A stretch of 64,000 bases of DNA from Streptomyces sp. CB02923. Its GTDB lineage: Bacteria; Actinomycetota; Actinomycetes; Streptomycetales; Streptomycetaceae. The notes beneath the pieces were generated by a model, which searched no databases, was not told where the DNA came from, and saw only the letters and a list, made by a program, of their open reading frames with translations. The stretch covers positions 1,231,061 through 1,295,060 of the forward strand of contig NZ_LWKZ01000012.1 of assembly GCF_001905005.1 (NCBI RefSeq), given 5' to 3'. Positions 35,613 to 48,400 of the stretch are shown in pieces. The translations under genes were made by a program, and so were the position numbers. Within the stretch, counting starts at the first letter, position 1. Each line of letters begins with the position of its first letter.

Positions 35613-36700
35613 GACGCCGTCGCCTCGTCCGGCAGGGGAGTGAGCAACTCCGCGATGTCCAGGACGTGGTAACCGGCCATGGAGGGGAGACAGCTGCCGC
35701 GGACCGGGCCGATGGCCCGGGCCCAGTGCTCCGGGACGGCTCTGCTGCCGCCCAGTGCGCCCGCCAGGGCGCCCGCGACGGCGGCCGTCGTGTCGGCGTC
35801 CCGGCCCATGTTGACCGCCGTCAGCACCGAGGCGGTGAAGTCGCCGCGGGCCGCCGCGAACGCGCCGAAGGCCAGTCCCACCGCCTCGGGTGCCAGGTCG
35901 GTCCACGGATAGCCGCCGATGACGACGGCGGAGCGCACCGCGCGCTCGGTACCGAGCTGGGTGCTGTCCGGGGTGAGCCGGGAGCGCCGGGCGGCGGCGA
36001 CCGCGCGGCGCAGCGAGCGGGCGGTCCAGGAGTCCTCGGGCACCACGGACAGCGCCGCGGCGATGACGGCGTCCGTGGAGCCGGCCACCATCGCCGCGGC
36101 GACTCCGGCCGCCACGGCCCGGCCGCCGTAGATGCCCTCGCCCTCGTGGCTGACCGTGCCGTCCACGGCGACGAGCCGGGCGGCCTCGGCGGGGCGGCCG
36201 GCGGCGAAGACACCGAACGGCGCGGCGCGCATGGCCAGGCCGTCGCTCCAGGCGTGGCGGTGCTGGGCGGAGATGGGGGCGGCCAGCCCGCGGCGCAGAT
36301 TCTCCAAGGTGCCGCGCTCGCTGAAACCGGCGCCGCGGAACGGGCCTTCGTCCAGGTCGGCGATCCACCGGTGCCAGGCCGCCTCGACGTGTGCCACGGT
36401 CAGCGACGAGCCGTGCTCGGCCAGCATCAGCCCGGAGAAGACGGCGTACTCGGTGTCGTCCGTGCCGACCGGGTCGTCCGTCACGAAACCCTCGATACGG
36501 CCCCAGCGCTGACGGATCTGTGAGGGCTTCATGTTCTCCGCCGGGGCGCCGAGCGCGTCACCGACGGCCAGGCCGAGCATGGCGCCGCGGGCGTGCTCCC
36601 GCAGGCCGGCGGGGCACTCGGGTCGGGGCGACGGGACAGGGCGCAGCAGCGGGCGCCGGGCCGACGGGGGAGGGGGAAGCGGTAGGTGCAGTGCGCTCAT
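35609..36700 (-). CDS. ADP-ribosylglycohydrolase family protein (copy 4, first gene of the operon)
   Basis: 363 residues. After a Pro-rich leader of ~30 residues the domain begins REHARGAMLGLAVGDALGAP; metal motifs VGTDDTEYAVFSGLML and NMGRDADTTAAVAGALAGAL are intact. It is the promoter-proximal member of the four-gene array, separated by 140 bp from the end of the lacI-type gene. Together with copies 1-3 and the CoA genes it likely forms a single minus-strand transcript from about 36.7 to 29.1 kb. Confidence 0.9.
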   Translation of the reverse strand: MSALHLPLPPPPSARRPLLRPVPSPRPECPAGLREHARGAMLGLAVGDALGAPAENMKPSQIRQRWGRIEGFVTDDPVGTDDTEYAVFSGLMLAEHGSSLTVAHVEAAWHRWIADLDEGPFRGAGFSERGTLENLRRGLAAPISAQHRHAWSDGLAMRAAPFGVFAAGRPAEAARLVAVDGTVSHEGEGIYGGRAVAAGVAAAMVAGSTDAVIAAALSVVPEDSWTARSLRRAVAAARRSRLTPDSTQLGTERAVRSAVVIGGYPWTDLAPEAVGLAFGAFAAARGDFTASVLTAVNMGRDADTTAAVAGALAGALGGSRAVPEHWARAIGPVRGSCLPSMAGYHVLDIAELLTPLPDEATAS

Positions 36701-36810
36701 GTGCGTGCCGATCTGTTGAGCGGTAGGTGGGTGGGCGTCGGCGCAGGTGGCGGCGTGGTGTGGGCGGGGTCGGCGTGGGCGCGGCGGCGGACGGCGCGGG
36801 TGCGGGAGAT

Positions 36811-36837
36811 CCGGCCGGGGCGGCACACCCCGGCCGG
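36811..36837 (-). terminator. Hairpin after the LacI-type gene
   Basis: CCGGCCGGGG (36811-36820), 7-nt loop, CCCCGGCCGG (36828-36837): a perfect 10-bp stem 4 nt past the regulator's stop, with no T-tail. It probably separates the regulator transcript from the glycohydrolase operon. Confidence 0.65.
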
Positions 36838-36840
36838 AGG

Positions 36841-38034
36841 TCATATGGAGGCGGCCGGTGCGGAGGAGGCGCGGACGATCAGGCGGGGCATGACCGTTTC
36901 GCGGCGGGCCGGTGCGCGGGGCGCGTCGGCGGGCTCGCGCAGCCGGTCCAGCATCATGCGGGCCGCGATCCGGCCGCGCTCGGCCGAACCGAGGTCCACG
37001 CTGGTCAGCGGCGGCCACCCGGCGCGGGCGAGGAGCGTGTCGTCCATCCCGACCACCGCGACATCGCCGGGGACGGCCAGCCCGCGGGTGTGCAGTGTCT
37101 GCGAACTGCCCAGGGCCAGCTGGTCGTTGGCGCAGAAGACGGCGTCGATGTCGGACCGGGCGTCGAGCAGGCCGTGCAGGGCCGCGGCGCCCGCCTCGAC
37201 GGTGAAGTCCGTGGTCACCGTGAGCGTGGGGTCGAGCTCGATGCCGCAGGACTCCAGCGCGGTGCGGTAGCCGAGGGCGCGGTGGCGGCCGGGCACCGTG
37301 TCCGCGGGGCCGTTGACGAACGCGATGCGGCGTCTGCCCGTCTCGACGAGGTGGCGTACGGCTGCTTCGGCGCCGGTCACGGAGTCGGCGCGGACGCTGT
37401 CGACGAGCGGGCCGTGCGGTGCGCCGTCGGGCAGCGAGCCGATGACGACGACCGGGCGGACGGCCCGGCCGAGGGCCTCCAGATGCCGGGGGGTGATGCG
37501 GATCGGGCACAGGATCAGCCCGTCGCTCGTCCGGTCGGCGAGGCTGCGCAGGACGGCGAGCTCGTCCTCCACGACGGCGTCGGTGGAGTGCAGCAGCAGA
37601 CGGTAGCCCGCCGGTTTCATGACGGCCTGTATCTCGCGGACCATCGATACGTACGCCGGGTTGCCGATGTCCGGCATGGCGAACGTGAGCTGCATCGAGC
37701 GGCCGTCCTTGAGGGAGCGGGCCACTGCGTTGGCGACGTAGCCCAGTTCGGCGGCGGCCCGCTCGACGCGGGTGATCGTGCCGGGGCGGGCACCGCGGCC
37801 GTTCAGCACCCGTGACACGGAGGCGATGGAGACACCGGCGCGCGCCGCGATGGTCTCCACGGTGGGCGGCCCGCCGGGCCGCGAGCCCGCCCCGCCACCG
37901 CGCCCGGCCTCCGCCCCATCCGTCCCGTACACCCGACCCTTCCCGCGCTCCCCGCTCTCCCTGTGCTCCCCGCTCTCCCCGTACTCCCCAGCCTTCCCGT
38001 GCTCCCGCTCTCCCGGTCCCGCATTCCGTCCCAT
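36841..38034 (-). CDS. LacI-family transcriptional regulator
   Basis: 397 residues from ATG 38034. Helix-turn-helix PPTVETIAARAGVSIASVSR followed by VLNGRGARPGTITRVERAA starts only at about residue 57; the preceding segment is a charged repeat (EYGESGEHRESGERGKG), so a later start is possible. The remainder is a periplasmic-binding-like sensor (LTFAMPDIGNPAYVSMV ... AVFCANDQLALGSSQ), usually binding a sugar or nucleoside. A LacI-type operator lies 29-42 nt upstream. It probably controls itself and the ADP-ribosylglycohydrolase operon downstream. Confidence 0.9.
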   Translation of the reverse strand: MGRNAGPGEREHGKAGEYGESGEHRESGERGKGRVYGTDGAEAGRGGGAGSRPGGPPTVETIAARAGVSIASVSRVLNGRGARPGTITRVERAAAELGYVANAVARSLKDGRSMQLTFAMPDIGNPAYVSMVREIQAVMKPAGYRLLLHSTDAVVEDELAVLRSLADRTSDGLILCPIRITPRHLEALGRAVRPVVVIGSLPDGAPHGPLVDSVRADSVTGAEAAVRHLVETGRRRIAFVNGPADTVPGRHRALGYRTALESCGIELDPTLTVTTDFTVEAGAAALHGLLDARSDIDAVFCANDQLALGSSQTLHTRGLAVPGDVAVVGMDDTLLARAGWPPLTSVDLGSAERGRIAARMMLDRLREPADAPRAPARRETVMPRLIVRASSAPAASI

Positions 38035-38062
38035 CGCCACCGCCCCCTCGCACACCGGCTAC

Positions 38063-38076
38063 TGAAAACGTTTACA
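38063..38076. promoter_or_regulatory. LacI/GalR-type operator
   Basis: TGAAAACGTTTACA, a near-perfect palindrome around the central CG (TGwAAACGTTTwCA), the classic form bound by LacI/GalR/CcpA-type HTHs. It sits just upstream of the LacI start, suiting autoregulation. No equally good copy was seen immediately upstream of the glycohydrolase operon at 36701-36810. Confidence 0.75.
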
Positions 38077-38328
38077 GAATCCCGCGTCGCTACCCCGACC
38101 GCACTGAGGTTTTCCGCAGTTCTGCATACGGTTTTCCGCACCCCGCCGCCCCGCCCGCTGTGATCCACCCCTCACCCTCGCCCACAGCTCCCACAAACCC
38201 GCAGGTCAGCGCAGTAAGTTCGGCCTTCCTTGCTAGCGCGGCGGGGTAAGCGGCGCATAGCTTCGAGGTGTTGGAGGGGGAAGCGCCGGCATCGGCCCAC
38301 ACCTCGCGAGAAGGGAACGGGTCCTCAT

Positions 38329-39069
38329 ATGTCCGTCATGGAAGTCATGGACGCTTCGGCGCCCACGCACATAGCCCACCGCGACAACCACACGCACCGC
38401 GACGTGAACGGCGGCTGGCTGCGCCCCGCCGTCTTCGGCGCGATGGACGGGCTGGTGTCGAACCTCGCTCTGATGACCGGCGTCGCGGGCGGCGCGGCCT
38501 CGCAGCAGACCATCATCATCACCGGCCTGGCGGGCCTGGCCGCCGGTGCCTTCTCGATGGCGGCCGGGGAGTACACCTCGGTGGCCTCCCAGCGGGAGCT
38601 GGTCCTGGCCGAGCTCGACGTGGAGCGGCGCGAGCTGCGCAAGCACCCGAAGGACGAGCTGGAGGAGCTGGCCGCGCTGTACGAGTCGCGCGGTGTGGAG
38701 CCGGAGCTGGCCCGTGAGGTGGCCAGGCAGCTGTCGAAGGACCCGGAGCAGGCGCTGGAGATCCACGCCCGCGAGGAGCTGGGCATCGACCCGTCCGACC
38801 TGCCGTCGCCGACGGTCGCCGCCGTCTCGTCCTTCGGTTCCTTCGCGCTCGGCGCCCTGCTGCCCGTGTTGCCGTACCTGCTGGGCGCCTCCCAGCTGTG
38901 GCCCGCGGTGCTGCTGGCGCTGGTGGGGCTCTTCGGGTGCGGGGCCGTCGTGGCGCGGGTGACGGCGCGGTCCTGGTGGTTCAGCGGGCTGCGGCAGCTG
39001 GCCCTCGGCGGCGCGGCGGCAGGTGTGACGTACGTCCTGGGCACATTGTTCGGTACGGCCGTAGGGTGA
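38329..39069 (+). CDS. VIT-family (Ccc1-like) metal transporter
   Basis: 246 residues. The N-terminal WLRPAVFGAMDGLVSNLALM and GLAAGAFSMAAGEYTSVASQ motifs are diagnostic of the VIT1/CCC1 Fe/Mn transporter family; the acidic loop (ELEELAALYESRGVEPELAR) corresponds to the metal-binding cytosolic domain, and three further helices follow. It likely moves Fe2+ or Mn2+ out of the cytoplasm. ATG at 38329 is used; AAGGGA is 12 nt upstream, and ATG 38338 is an alternative. Monocistronic. Confidence 0.9.
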   Translation: MSVMEVMDASAPTHIAHRDNHTHRDVNGGWLRPAVFGAMDGLVSNLALMTGVAGGAASQQTIIITGLAGLAAGAFSMAAGEYTSVASQRELVLAELDVERRELRKHPKDELEELAALYESRGVEPELAREVARQLSKDPEQALEIHAREELGIDPSDLPSPTVAAVSSFGSFALGALLPVLPYLLGASQLWPAVLLALVGLFGCGAVVARVTARSWWFSGLRQLALGGAAAGVTYVLGTLFGTAVG

Positions 39070-39380
39070 CGCCTCGTGCAGCACTATGCGGACCCTCGCA
39101 TAATTAAAGCGTTACCAGGCGGTTTCGTTTGTTTGGGGGCCGGGCATAAGGCCCAAGCGTTGCGGGCAATGTCGCCTGCTCGAAAACGACGCTCACGACG
39201 CCGGTGGAGGCCGATCCGTCCGCCCGCGTCCCCGGTCCACCGCCACGAGTGGTGTCCGCATTCTGGAAGGCTCTATCCGCTTTTCGAGAAGCGAGCCATC
39301 CTGTAACCTGCACGAAATTTCGCGGAGGGCCAACGTCGTCCCTCGGCAGTTCATATGCCACGACGACGTTGGGAGAGCCG
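39070..39380 (+). promoter_or_regulatory. gltB upstream region
   Basis: 311 bp, relatively AT-rich at 39100-39170, with no gene. Elements seen: a near-palindrome CGCTT-TTCGAG-AAGCG (39278-39293), GTAAC-N6-GAAAT (39303-39318) that resembles one half of a GlnR box, and a 10-bp inverted repeat flanking the start region (separate entry). Confidence 0.4.
39330..39372 (+). promoter_or_regulatory. 5'UTR hairpin at the gltB ribosome-binding site
   Basis: CCAACGTCGT (39330-39339) and its exact complement ACGACGTTGG (39363-39372) form a 10-bp stem with a 23-nt loop. The right arm abuts and partly includes the GGGAGAG ribosome-binding site 3-9 nt before the ATG at 39381, so folding could throttle translation. 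Confidence 0.5.
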
Positions 39381-44004
<4,624 letters not shown>

Positions 44005-44012
<8 letters not shown>

Positions 44013-45465
44013 CCCCAAGGGCTTCCTGACCACCGGCCGCGAGGTCGCCGAGACCCGCCCCGTCGAGGAGCGCGTCCGCGACTGGAACGAGGTCTACGTC
44101 CCCGGTTCGCTGCTGCCGATCATCAGCAAGCAGGCCGGGCGCTGCATGGACTGCGGCATCCCCTTCTGCCACAACGGCTGTCCCCTCGGAAACCTCATCC
44201 CCGAGTGGAACGACTACGCCTACCGCGAGGACTGGACGGCCGCCAGCGAGCGGCTGCACGCGACCAACAACTTCCCGGAGTTCACCGGTCGCCTGTGCCC
44301 GGCCCCCTGCGAGACGGCGTGTGTGCTGGGCATCAACCAGCCGCCGGTGACCATCAAGAACGTCGAGGTCACCATCATCGACAAGGCGTGGGACAGCGGC
44401 GACGTCACCCCGCAGCCGCCGGAGCGCCTCAGCGGCAAGACCGTCGCCGTCATCGGTTCGGGCCCGGCCGGTCTGGCCGCCGCCCAGCAGCTGACCCGGG
44501 CGGGCCACACCGTCGCCGTCTACGAGCGCGCGGACCGGATCGGCGGGCTGCTCCGCTACGGCATCCCCGAGTTCAAGATGGAAAAGCGTCACATCAACCG
44601 CCGTATCGAGCAGATGCGGGCGGAAGGCACCAAGTTCCGTACGGAGGTGGAGATCGGCCGGGACATCGACGCCGCCAAGCTGCGCAAGCGCTACGACGCC
44701 GTCGTGATCGCCGCCGGTGCCACCACCTCCCGCGACCTGAAGGTCCCCGGGCGCGAGCTGAACGGCGTCCACTACGCGATGGAGTACCTGCCGCTCGCCA
44801 ACAAGGTGCAGGAGGGCGACCTGACGGTGGCCCCGATCACCGCCGAGGGCAAGCACGTCGTGGTCATCGGCGGCGGCGACACCGGCGCGGACTGCGTCGG
44901 AACGGCGCACCGCCAGGGCGCGGCCTCGGTCACCCAGCTGGAGATCATGGGCAAGCCCGGCGACGAGCGGAACCCGAACCAGCCGTGGCCGACCTTCCCG
45001 ATGCTCTACAAGGTCACCTCCGCGCACGAGGAGGGCGGCGAGCGGCTGTACTCCGTCTCCACCACCCACTTCGAGGGCGACGAGGACGGCAACGTCCAGT
45101 GGCTGCACCTGGTCGAGGTGGAGTTCAAGGACGGCCGGCCGGAGCCGAAGCCGGGTACCGAGCGCAAGATCCCCGCGCAGCTGGTCACCCTGGCCATGGG
45201 CTTCACCGGCACCGACCAGGACAACGGCCTCGTCTCACAGTTCGGACTGGAGCTGGACGCGCGCGGCAACGTCGCCCGGGACGCCGACTTCGCCACCAAC
45301 GTCCCCGGCGTGTACGTTGCCGGTGATGCGGGTCGCGGCCAGTCGCTGATCGTCTGGGCCATCGCCGAGGGCCGTTCCGCCGCCCGCGGTGTGGACCGCT
45401 ACCTCGCGGGCGCCAGCGCGCTGCCCGCCCCCATCAAGCCGACGGACCGCTCACTGACCGTGTAG
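44005..45465 (+). CDS. gltD: Glutamate synthase small subunit
   Basis: 486 residues. N-terminal cysteine-rich Fe-S segment CMDCGIPFCHNGCPLGN and CPAPCETACVLG; FAD site AVIGSGPAGLAAAQQL; NADPH site VVVIGGGDTGADCVGT; C-terminal GVYVAGDAGRGQSLIVWAI. It feeds NADPH electrons to GltB through FAD and two [4Fe-4S] clusters. Translation is coupled to gltB by overlap, and a strong hairpin follows. Confidence 0.97.
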
Positions 45466-45510
45466 CGGCCCCGGCTCACAGATGTCCCGCACAACGAGGT
45501 GCGGAACACC

Positions 45511-45553
45511 CGCGGCGCCTGTCCACCTCCCCGACCGGAGGGCAGGCGCCGCG
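45511..45553. terminator. Bidirectional terminator between gltD and the beta-lactamase-like gene
   Basis: CGCGGCGCCTG (45511-45521) pairs perfectly with CAGGCGCCGCG (45543-45553); an inner CCTCC/GGAGG stem continues the hairpin. Confidence 0.85.
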
Positions 45554-45569
45554 ACCTATATGTGCTGGA

Positions 45570-46547
45570 TCACCGGCCGGTGCCGGGGACCAGGGAGCCG
45601 TCCGACGTGTTCGGGAGAACCGTGGCGCGTGCCTTCCGGGCCGGGCCCGCCGTCCCGTTGAGGTCCTTGTGCACGGTGCGGGAGAGATCTTCGATCGCTT
45701 CCACACCGGCGGACATGGTCGGGTGGTCCGCCGTCAGGACGGCGAGCGCGTAGTCATGTCCCTGGCCGGTGAACGCGCCGACGCTGTGGACCCGCCAGCC
45801 GCCACCGGTCCGCTCCAGCCATCCGTTCTTGACGTGCACCTTCGCCCCGGCCGGTGCGCCGGCGGGCACCCCCCAGCGCTGCTCGGGCACCACCCGGCTC
45901 ATGAGGTCGAGGGCGTAGGCGCGTGCGGTGCCGCCGAGCACGGAGTTCTCGGTAGTGAGGAGATTCAGCAGGGTGAGCTGATCGGCGGCGTTGATCTGGG
46001 TCAGTCCCCAGTAACCCTCCGTATCGGGAAGGGTGTCGTGCATTCCGGCGAGACGGAGGAAGGTGTTTATTCGCGCGAGACCGATTTTCTTCCACAAAGC
46101 GGAAGTGGCGTCGTTGTCCGACTTCGTGATCATTTGTTCCGCGAGGTTTTTCTCGTCCGCCGTCAGCTCGCGCTTCTCGTCCTGGGCCTGCCGCAGAAGA
46201 GCGCCCAGTACGGTGACTTTGACGACACTCGCCGAATCGTATTTCCGGCTCGCGTCATACGCGCACTTGGTGTTGCTCTTCCGGTCGTACAGGGCGAACG
46301 ACAGGTGGCCGCCGGAAGCGTGCGAGTTCAGTACCCGGCCGAGGTCTTTCGCGAGCCGCTCGGCGCGGCCGTCCTCGGCGGAGGTGCAGGTCACCTGCGG
46401 AGACGTCGGGTGTGCTGCCGAGTCCGTGGTCGGCGTGGCCATCGCCGGGGTCGCGGTCGCGAGGAGCGAGGACAGGGCCGCGGTGAGAATCGTCGCGGCG
46501 GACAAACGCTGCTGACCGGAACCCAGGGTGCGTATTCGGTGGCGCAA
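45570..46547 (-). CDS. Secreted class A beta-lactamase-like serine hydrolase
   Basis: 325 residues from TTG 46547, chosen for AAAGGA 5 nt upstream. Signal peptide ~1-37 (LSAATILTAALSSLLATATPAMA). Penicillin-binding motifs: S107-V-V-K110 in DSASVVK, S143-D-N in TKSDNDA, and VKNGW (239-243) in place of the usual KTG. That last change and the lack of a clear Glu166-type segment leave true beta-lactamase activity unproven. Related streptomycete proteins are annotated only as serine hydrolases. Several codons in the central part (ATTTCG, GAATC, TTTATT) are less GC rich than surroundings. Confidence 0.85.
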   Translation of the reverse strand: MRHRIRTLGSGQQRLSAATILTAALSSLLATATPAMATPTTDSAAHPTSPQVTCTSAEDGRAERLAKDLGRVLNSHASGGHLSFALYDRKSNTKCAYDASRKYDSASVVKVTVLGALLRQAQDEKRELTADEKNLAEQMITKSDNDATSALWKKIGLARINTFLRLAGMHDTLPDTEGYWGLTQINAADQLTLLNLLTTENSVLGGTARAYALDLMSRVVPEQRWGVPAGAPAGAKVHVKNGWLERTGGGWRVHSVGAFTGQGHDYALAVLTADHPTMSAGVEAIEDLSRTVHKDLNGTAGPARKARATVLPNTSDGSLVPGTGR

Positions 46548-46855
46548 GGTGTTCCTTTGTCTTTCTGTTCGTTTTCACCGACAGGGCTTGGAAAGAGGGG
46601 GGTTTTGCGACAGGGGCGCTGCCCGGCTGTCGCTCGGGGGGGGGCGGCAACTGCCGGCCTGGCGTAGGTGGCCGGGGGCGTTCACGCCCGCATCGGGCAA
46701 GCGCAATTCACGCCGCAGGAGCATCCTGCATGAACGTTTCTGTGTCAATGACGAAAATAACGACGCGGGGATGGGCGAAGTGATCGATGCGGGGATGGGC
46801 GCAGTGGTGGGCGCAGTGATGGATGTGGCGATGGATGTGGCGATGGTGGCGGGCT
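46548..46855. other. Intergenic region between the beta-lactamase-like gene and marR
   Basis: 308 bp. It holds the upstream region of the beta-lactamase-like gene and, at 46770-46850, a run of GATG/GGGATGGGCG-type repeats including two exact GGATGTGGCGAT copies (46821-46844). A short plus-strand frame covers part of it but is dominated by the repeats and is not credible as a gene. Confidence 0.5.
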
Positions 46856-47395
46856 CTATCCCCCCACCTGTGTGATCCGGTCGTCGCCCAGCCGTGTCTG
46901 TACGTCCTGGAGCAGCAGCTTCAGCAGGCCCGCGAGCTGCTCCTGCTGGGCCGGGCGCAGGCCGCTCACCAGCTCCGTCTCCCGGTGCAGCACCAGGTCC
47001 ACGGTCTGCTCGACGAGGGTGTGCCCGGCCGGGGTCAGCTCCACCCACACCGTGCGGGGGCGGCCCTCGCCCGCGCGGCGCACGACCAGCCCCTCGCGCT
47101 CGGCGCGCGCGACGCGCTGGGAGACCGCGCCCGCCGTCACCATCGAGCGGGCCGCCAGCTCGCGGGTGCTGAGGGTGTACGGGTCGCCGGCTCGGCGCAG
47201 CACGCTCAGCAGGTCGAGGGTGGCGGTGTCCACCCCGGCGCGGGCCAGCACTCGGCGGCGGTCGTCGCCCAGCAGCTTTGCCAGCTGCCACAGGGGCGTG
47301 ACGATCCCGATGGACGAGACGGGTGTCCCGGGGCGCTCGCGTTCCCAGGCGTCGGCGATCTCCTGGACGGGGTACGGGGCGTCCGCGCTTGCCAT
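46856..47395 (-). CDS. MarR-family transcriptional regulator
   Basis: 179 residues. The winged-HTH core is visible: LDLLSVLRRAGDPYTLSTRE, then LAARSMVTAGAVSQRVARAE and the wing LVVRRAGEGRPRTVWVELTP. It is divergent from an SDR oxidoreductase with a perfect 24-bp palindrome between them, the standard MarR autoregulated layout, so it probably represses both genes and responds to the SDR substrate or a related phenolic or lipophilic ligand. Confidence 0.92.
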   Translation of the reverse strand: MASADAPYPVQEIADAWERERPGTPVSSIGIVTPLWQLAKLLGDDRRRVLARAGVDTATLDLLSVLRRAGDPYTLSTRELAARSMVTAGAVSQRVARAEREGLVVRRAGEGRPRTVWVELTPAGHTLVEQTVDLVLHRETELVSGLRPAQQEQLAGLLKLLLQDVQTRLGDDRITQVGG

Positions 47396-47415
47396 GGGCC
47401 CTCCTGCGGGTTACG

Positions 47416-47439
47416 TTCAGGTCTAAATTTAGACCTGAA
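47416..47439. promoter_or_regulatory. Perfect 24-bp palindromic operator (MarR/SDR)
   Basis: TTCAGGTCTAAA at 47416-47427 is followed directly by its exact reverse complement at 47428-47439. It lies 21 nt from the marR start and 24 nt from the SDR start, the expected place for a MarR dimer to block both promoters. Confidence 0.85.
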
Positions 47440-47462
47440 TGAATGACGTCGGGAGTTACCTT

Positions 47463-48188
47463 ATGTCACGCACCATCCTGGTCACCGGCGGCGCCACCGG
47501 CATCGGCCTGGCCGTCGCCCGCCACTTCGCCGCTCAGGGCGACGCCGTCACCGTCACGGGCCGCCGCCCCGCGCCCCTGGAGAAGGCCGCCGAGGAGACC
47601 GGCGCCCGCGCGGTCGTCTGCGACCACACCGACCCCGCCGCACTGGCCCGACTCCTGGACGAACTGCCCGAGCGGATCGACGTCCTGGTCAACAACGCCG
47701 GCGGCAACACCGACCTGGACGCCGCGCCGGGCGACGACCTGGCCTCGTACGCACGGGCCTTCCGGGCCAACCTCGACGCCAACCTGCTCACCGCCGCCCT
47801 CACCACCAAGGCCGTCGAGGGCCGGCTCGCCCCGGGCGGCGCCGTCGTGCACATCGGCTCGATCGCCGCCGACCGGGGGGCGGGCTCCGGTGCGTACGGC
47901 GCGGCCAAGGCCGGGCTCGCGACCTGGAACCTCGACCTGGCGAACGCGCTCGGCCCGCGCGGCATCACCGCCAACGTCGTCTCGCCGGGCTACATCGAGA
48001 ACACCGAGTTCTTCCGCGACCAGCTCTCCGACGAGCGGCGCGGATCGCTGGTGGATGCCACCGCCACGGGCCGCGCGGGACGGCCGGGGGACATCGCGTC
48101 GGCGGTCGCGTTCCTGGCGTCCGAGGGCGCGCGGCACATCACGGGGCAGGTGCTGAACGTCAACGGGGGTGCGTACAGGACCCGCTGA
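47463..48188 (+). CDS. Short-chain dehydrogenase/reductase
   Basis: 241 residues from ATG 47463 with GGGAG 7 nt upstream. Cofactor motif TGGATGIGLAVA, NNAGG, active-site Ser in HIGSIAADRG and YGAAK give a classical SDR with an intact S-Y-K triad; the C-terminal ITGQVLNVNGG is typical. An arginine after the second strand (TGRRP) hints at NADP(H). It is divergent from marR and likely induced through it. Substrate unknown. Confidence 0.93.
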   Translation: MSRTILVTGGATGIGLAVARHFAAQGDAVTVTGRRPAPLEKAAEETGARAVVCDHTDPAALARLLDELPERIDVLVNNAGGNTDLDAAPGDDLASYARAFRANLDANLLTAALTTKAVEGRLAPGGAVVHIGSIAADRGAGSGAYGAAKAGLATWNLDLANALGPRGITANVVSPGYIENTEFFRDQLSDERRGSLVDATATGRAGRPGDIASAVAFLASEGARHITGQVLNVNGGAYRTR

Positions 48189-48219
48189 GGGGGCTTGAGG
48201 GCCGCCGGTCGGTGGTGGC

Positions 48220-48400
48220 GGTTGGCGGCGGGGCCAGTGGTGCCGGTTGGCGGCGGGGCCAGTGGTGCCGGTTGGCGGCGGAGGTCGGTGGTGCCGGTTC
48301 GTGGCGGCGGTTGGTCGTGTCGGCTGGCGTCGTTCGGCGGTGTCAGCCGGTGGTGTCAAGCCGGTGGTGACAAGCCGGTGGTGACAAGCTGGTGGTGTCA
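48220..48400. repeat. Two tandem-repeat blocks between SDR and PPOX genes
   Basis: Block 1 (48220-48295): three units of about 25 bp, GGTTGGCGGCGGGGCCAGTG followed by GTGCC. Block 2 (48345-48400): four 14-bp units AGCCGGTGGTGACA with minor variants, the last one overlapping the stop of the PPOX gene. Confidence 0.85.

Noticed and set aside
46528..46875. 115-codon plus-strand frame with repeats ending near marR
   Set aside because: Dominated by GATG-type repeats and overlapping the upstream region of the beta-lactamase-like gene; no ribosome-binding site or family features.
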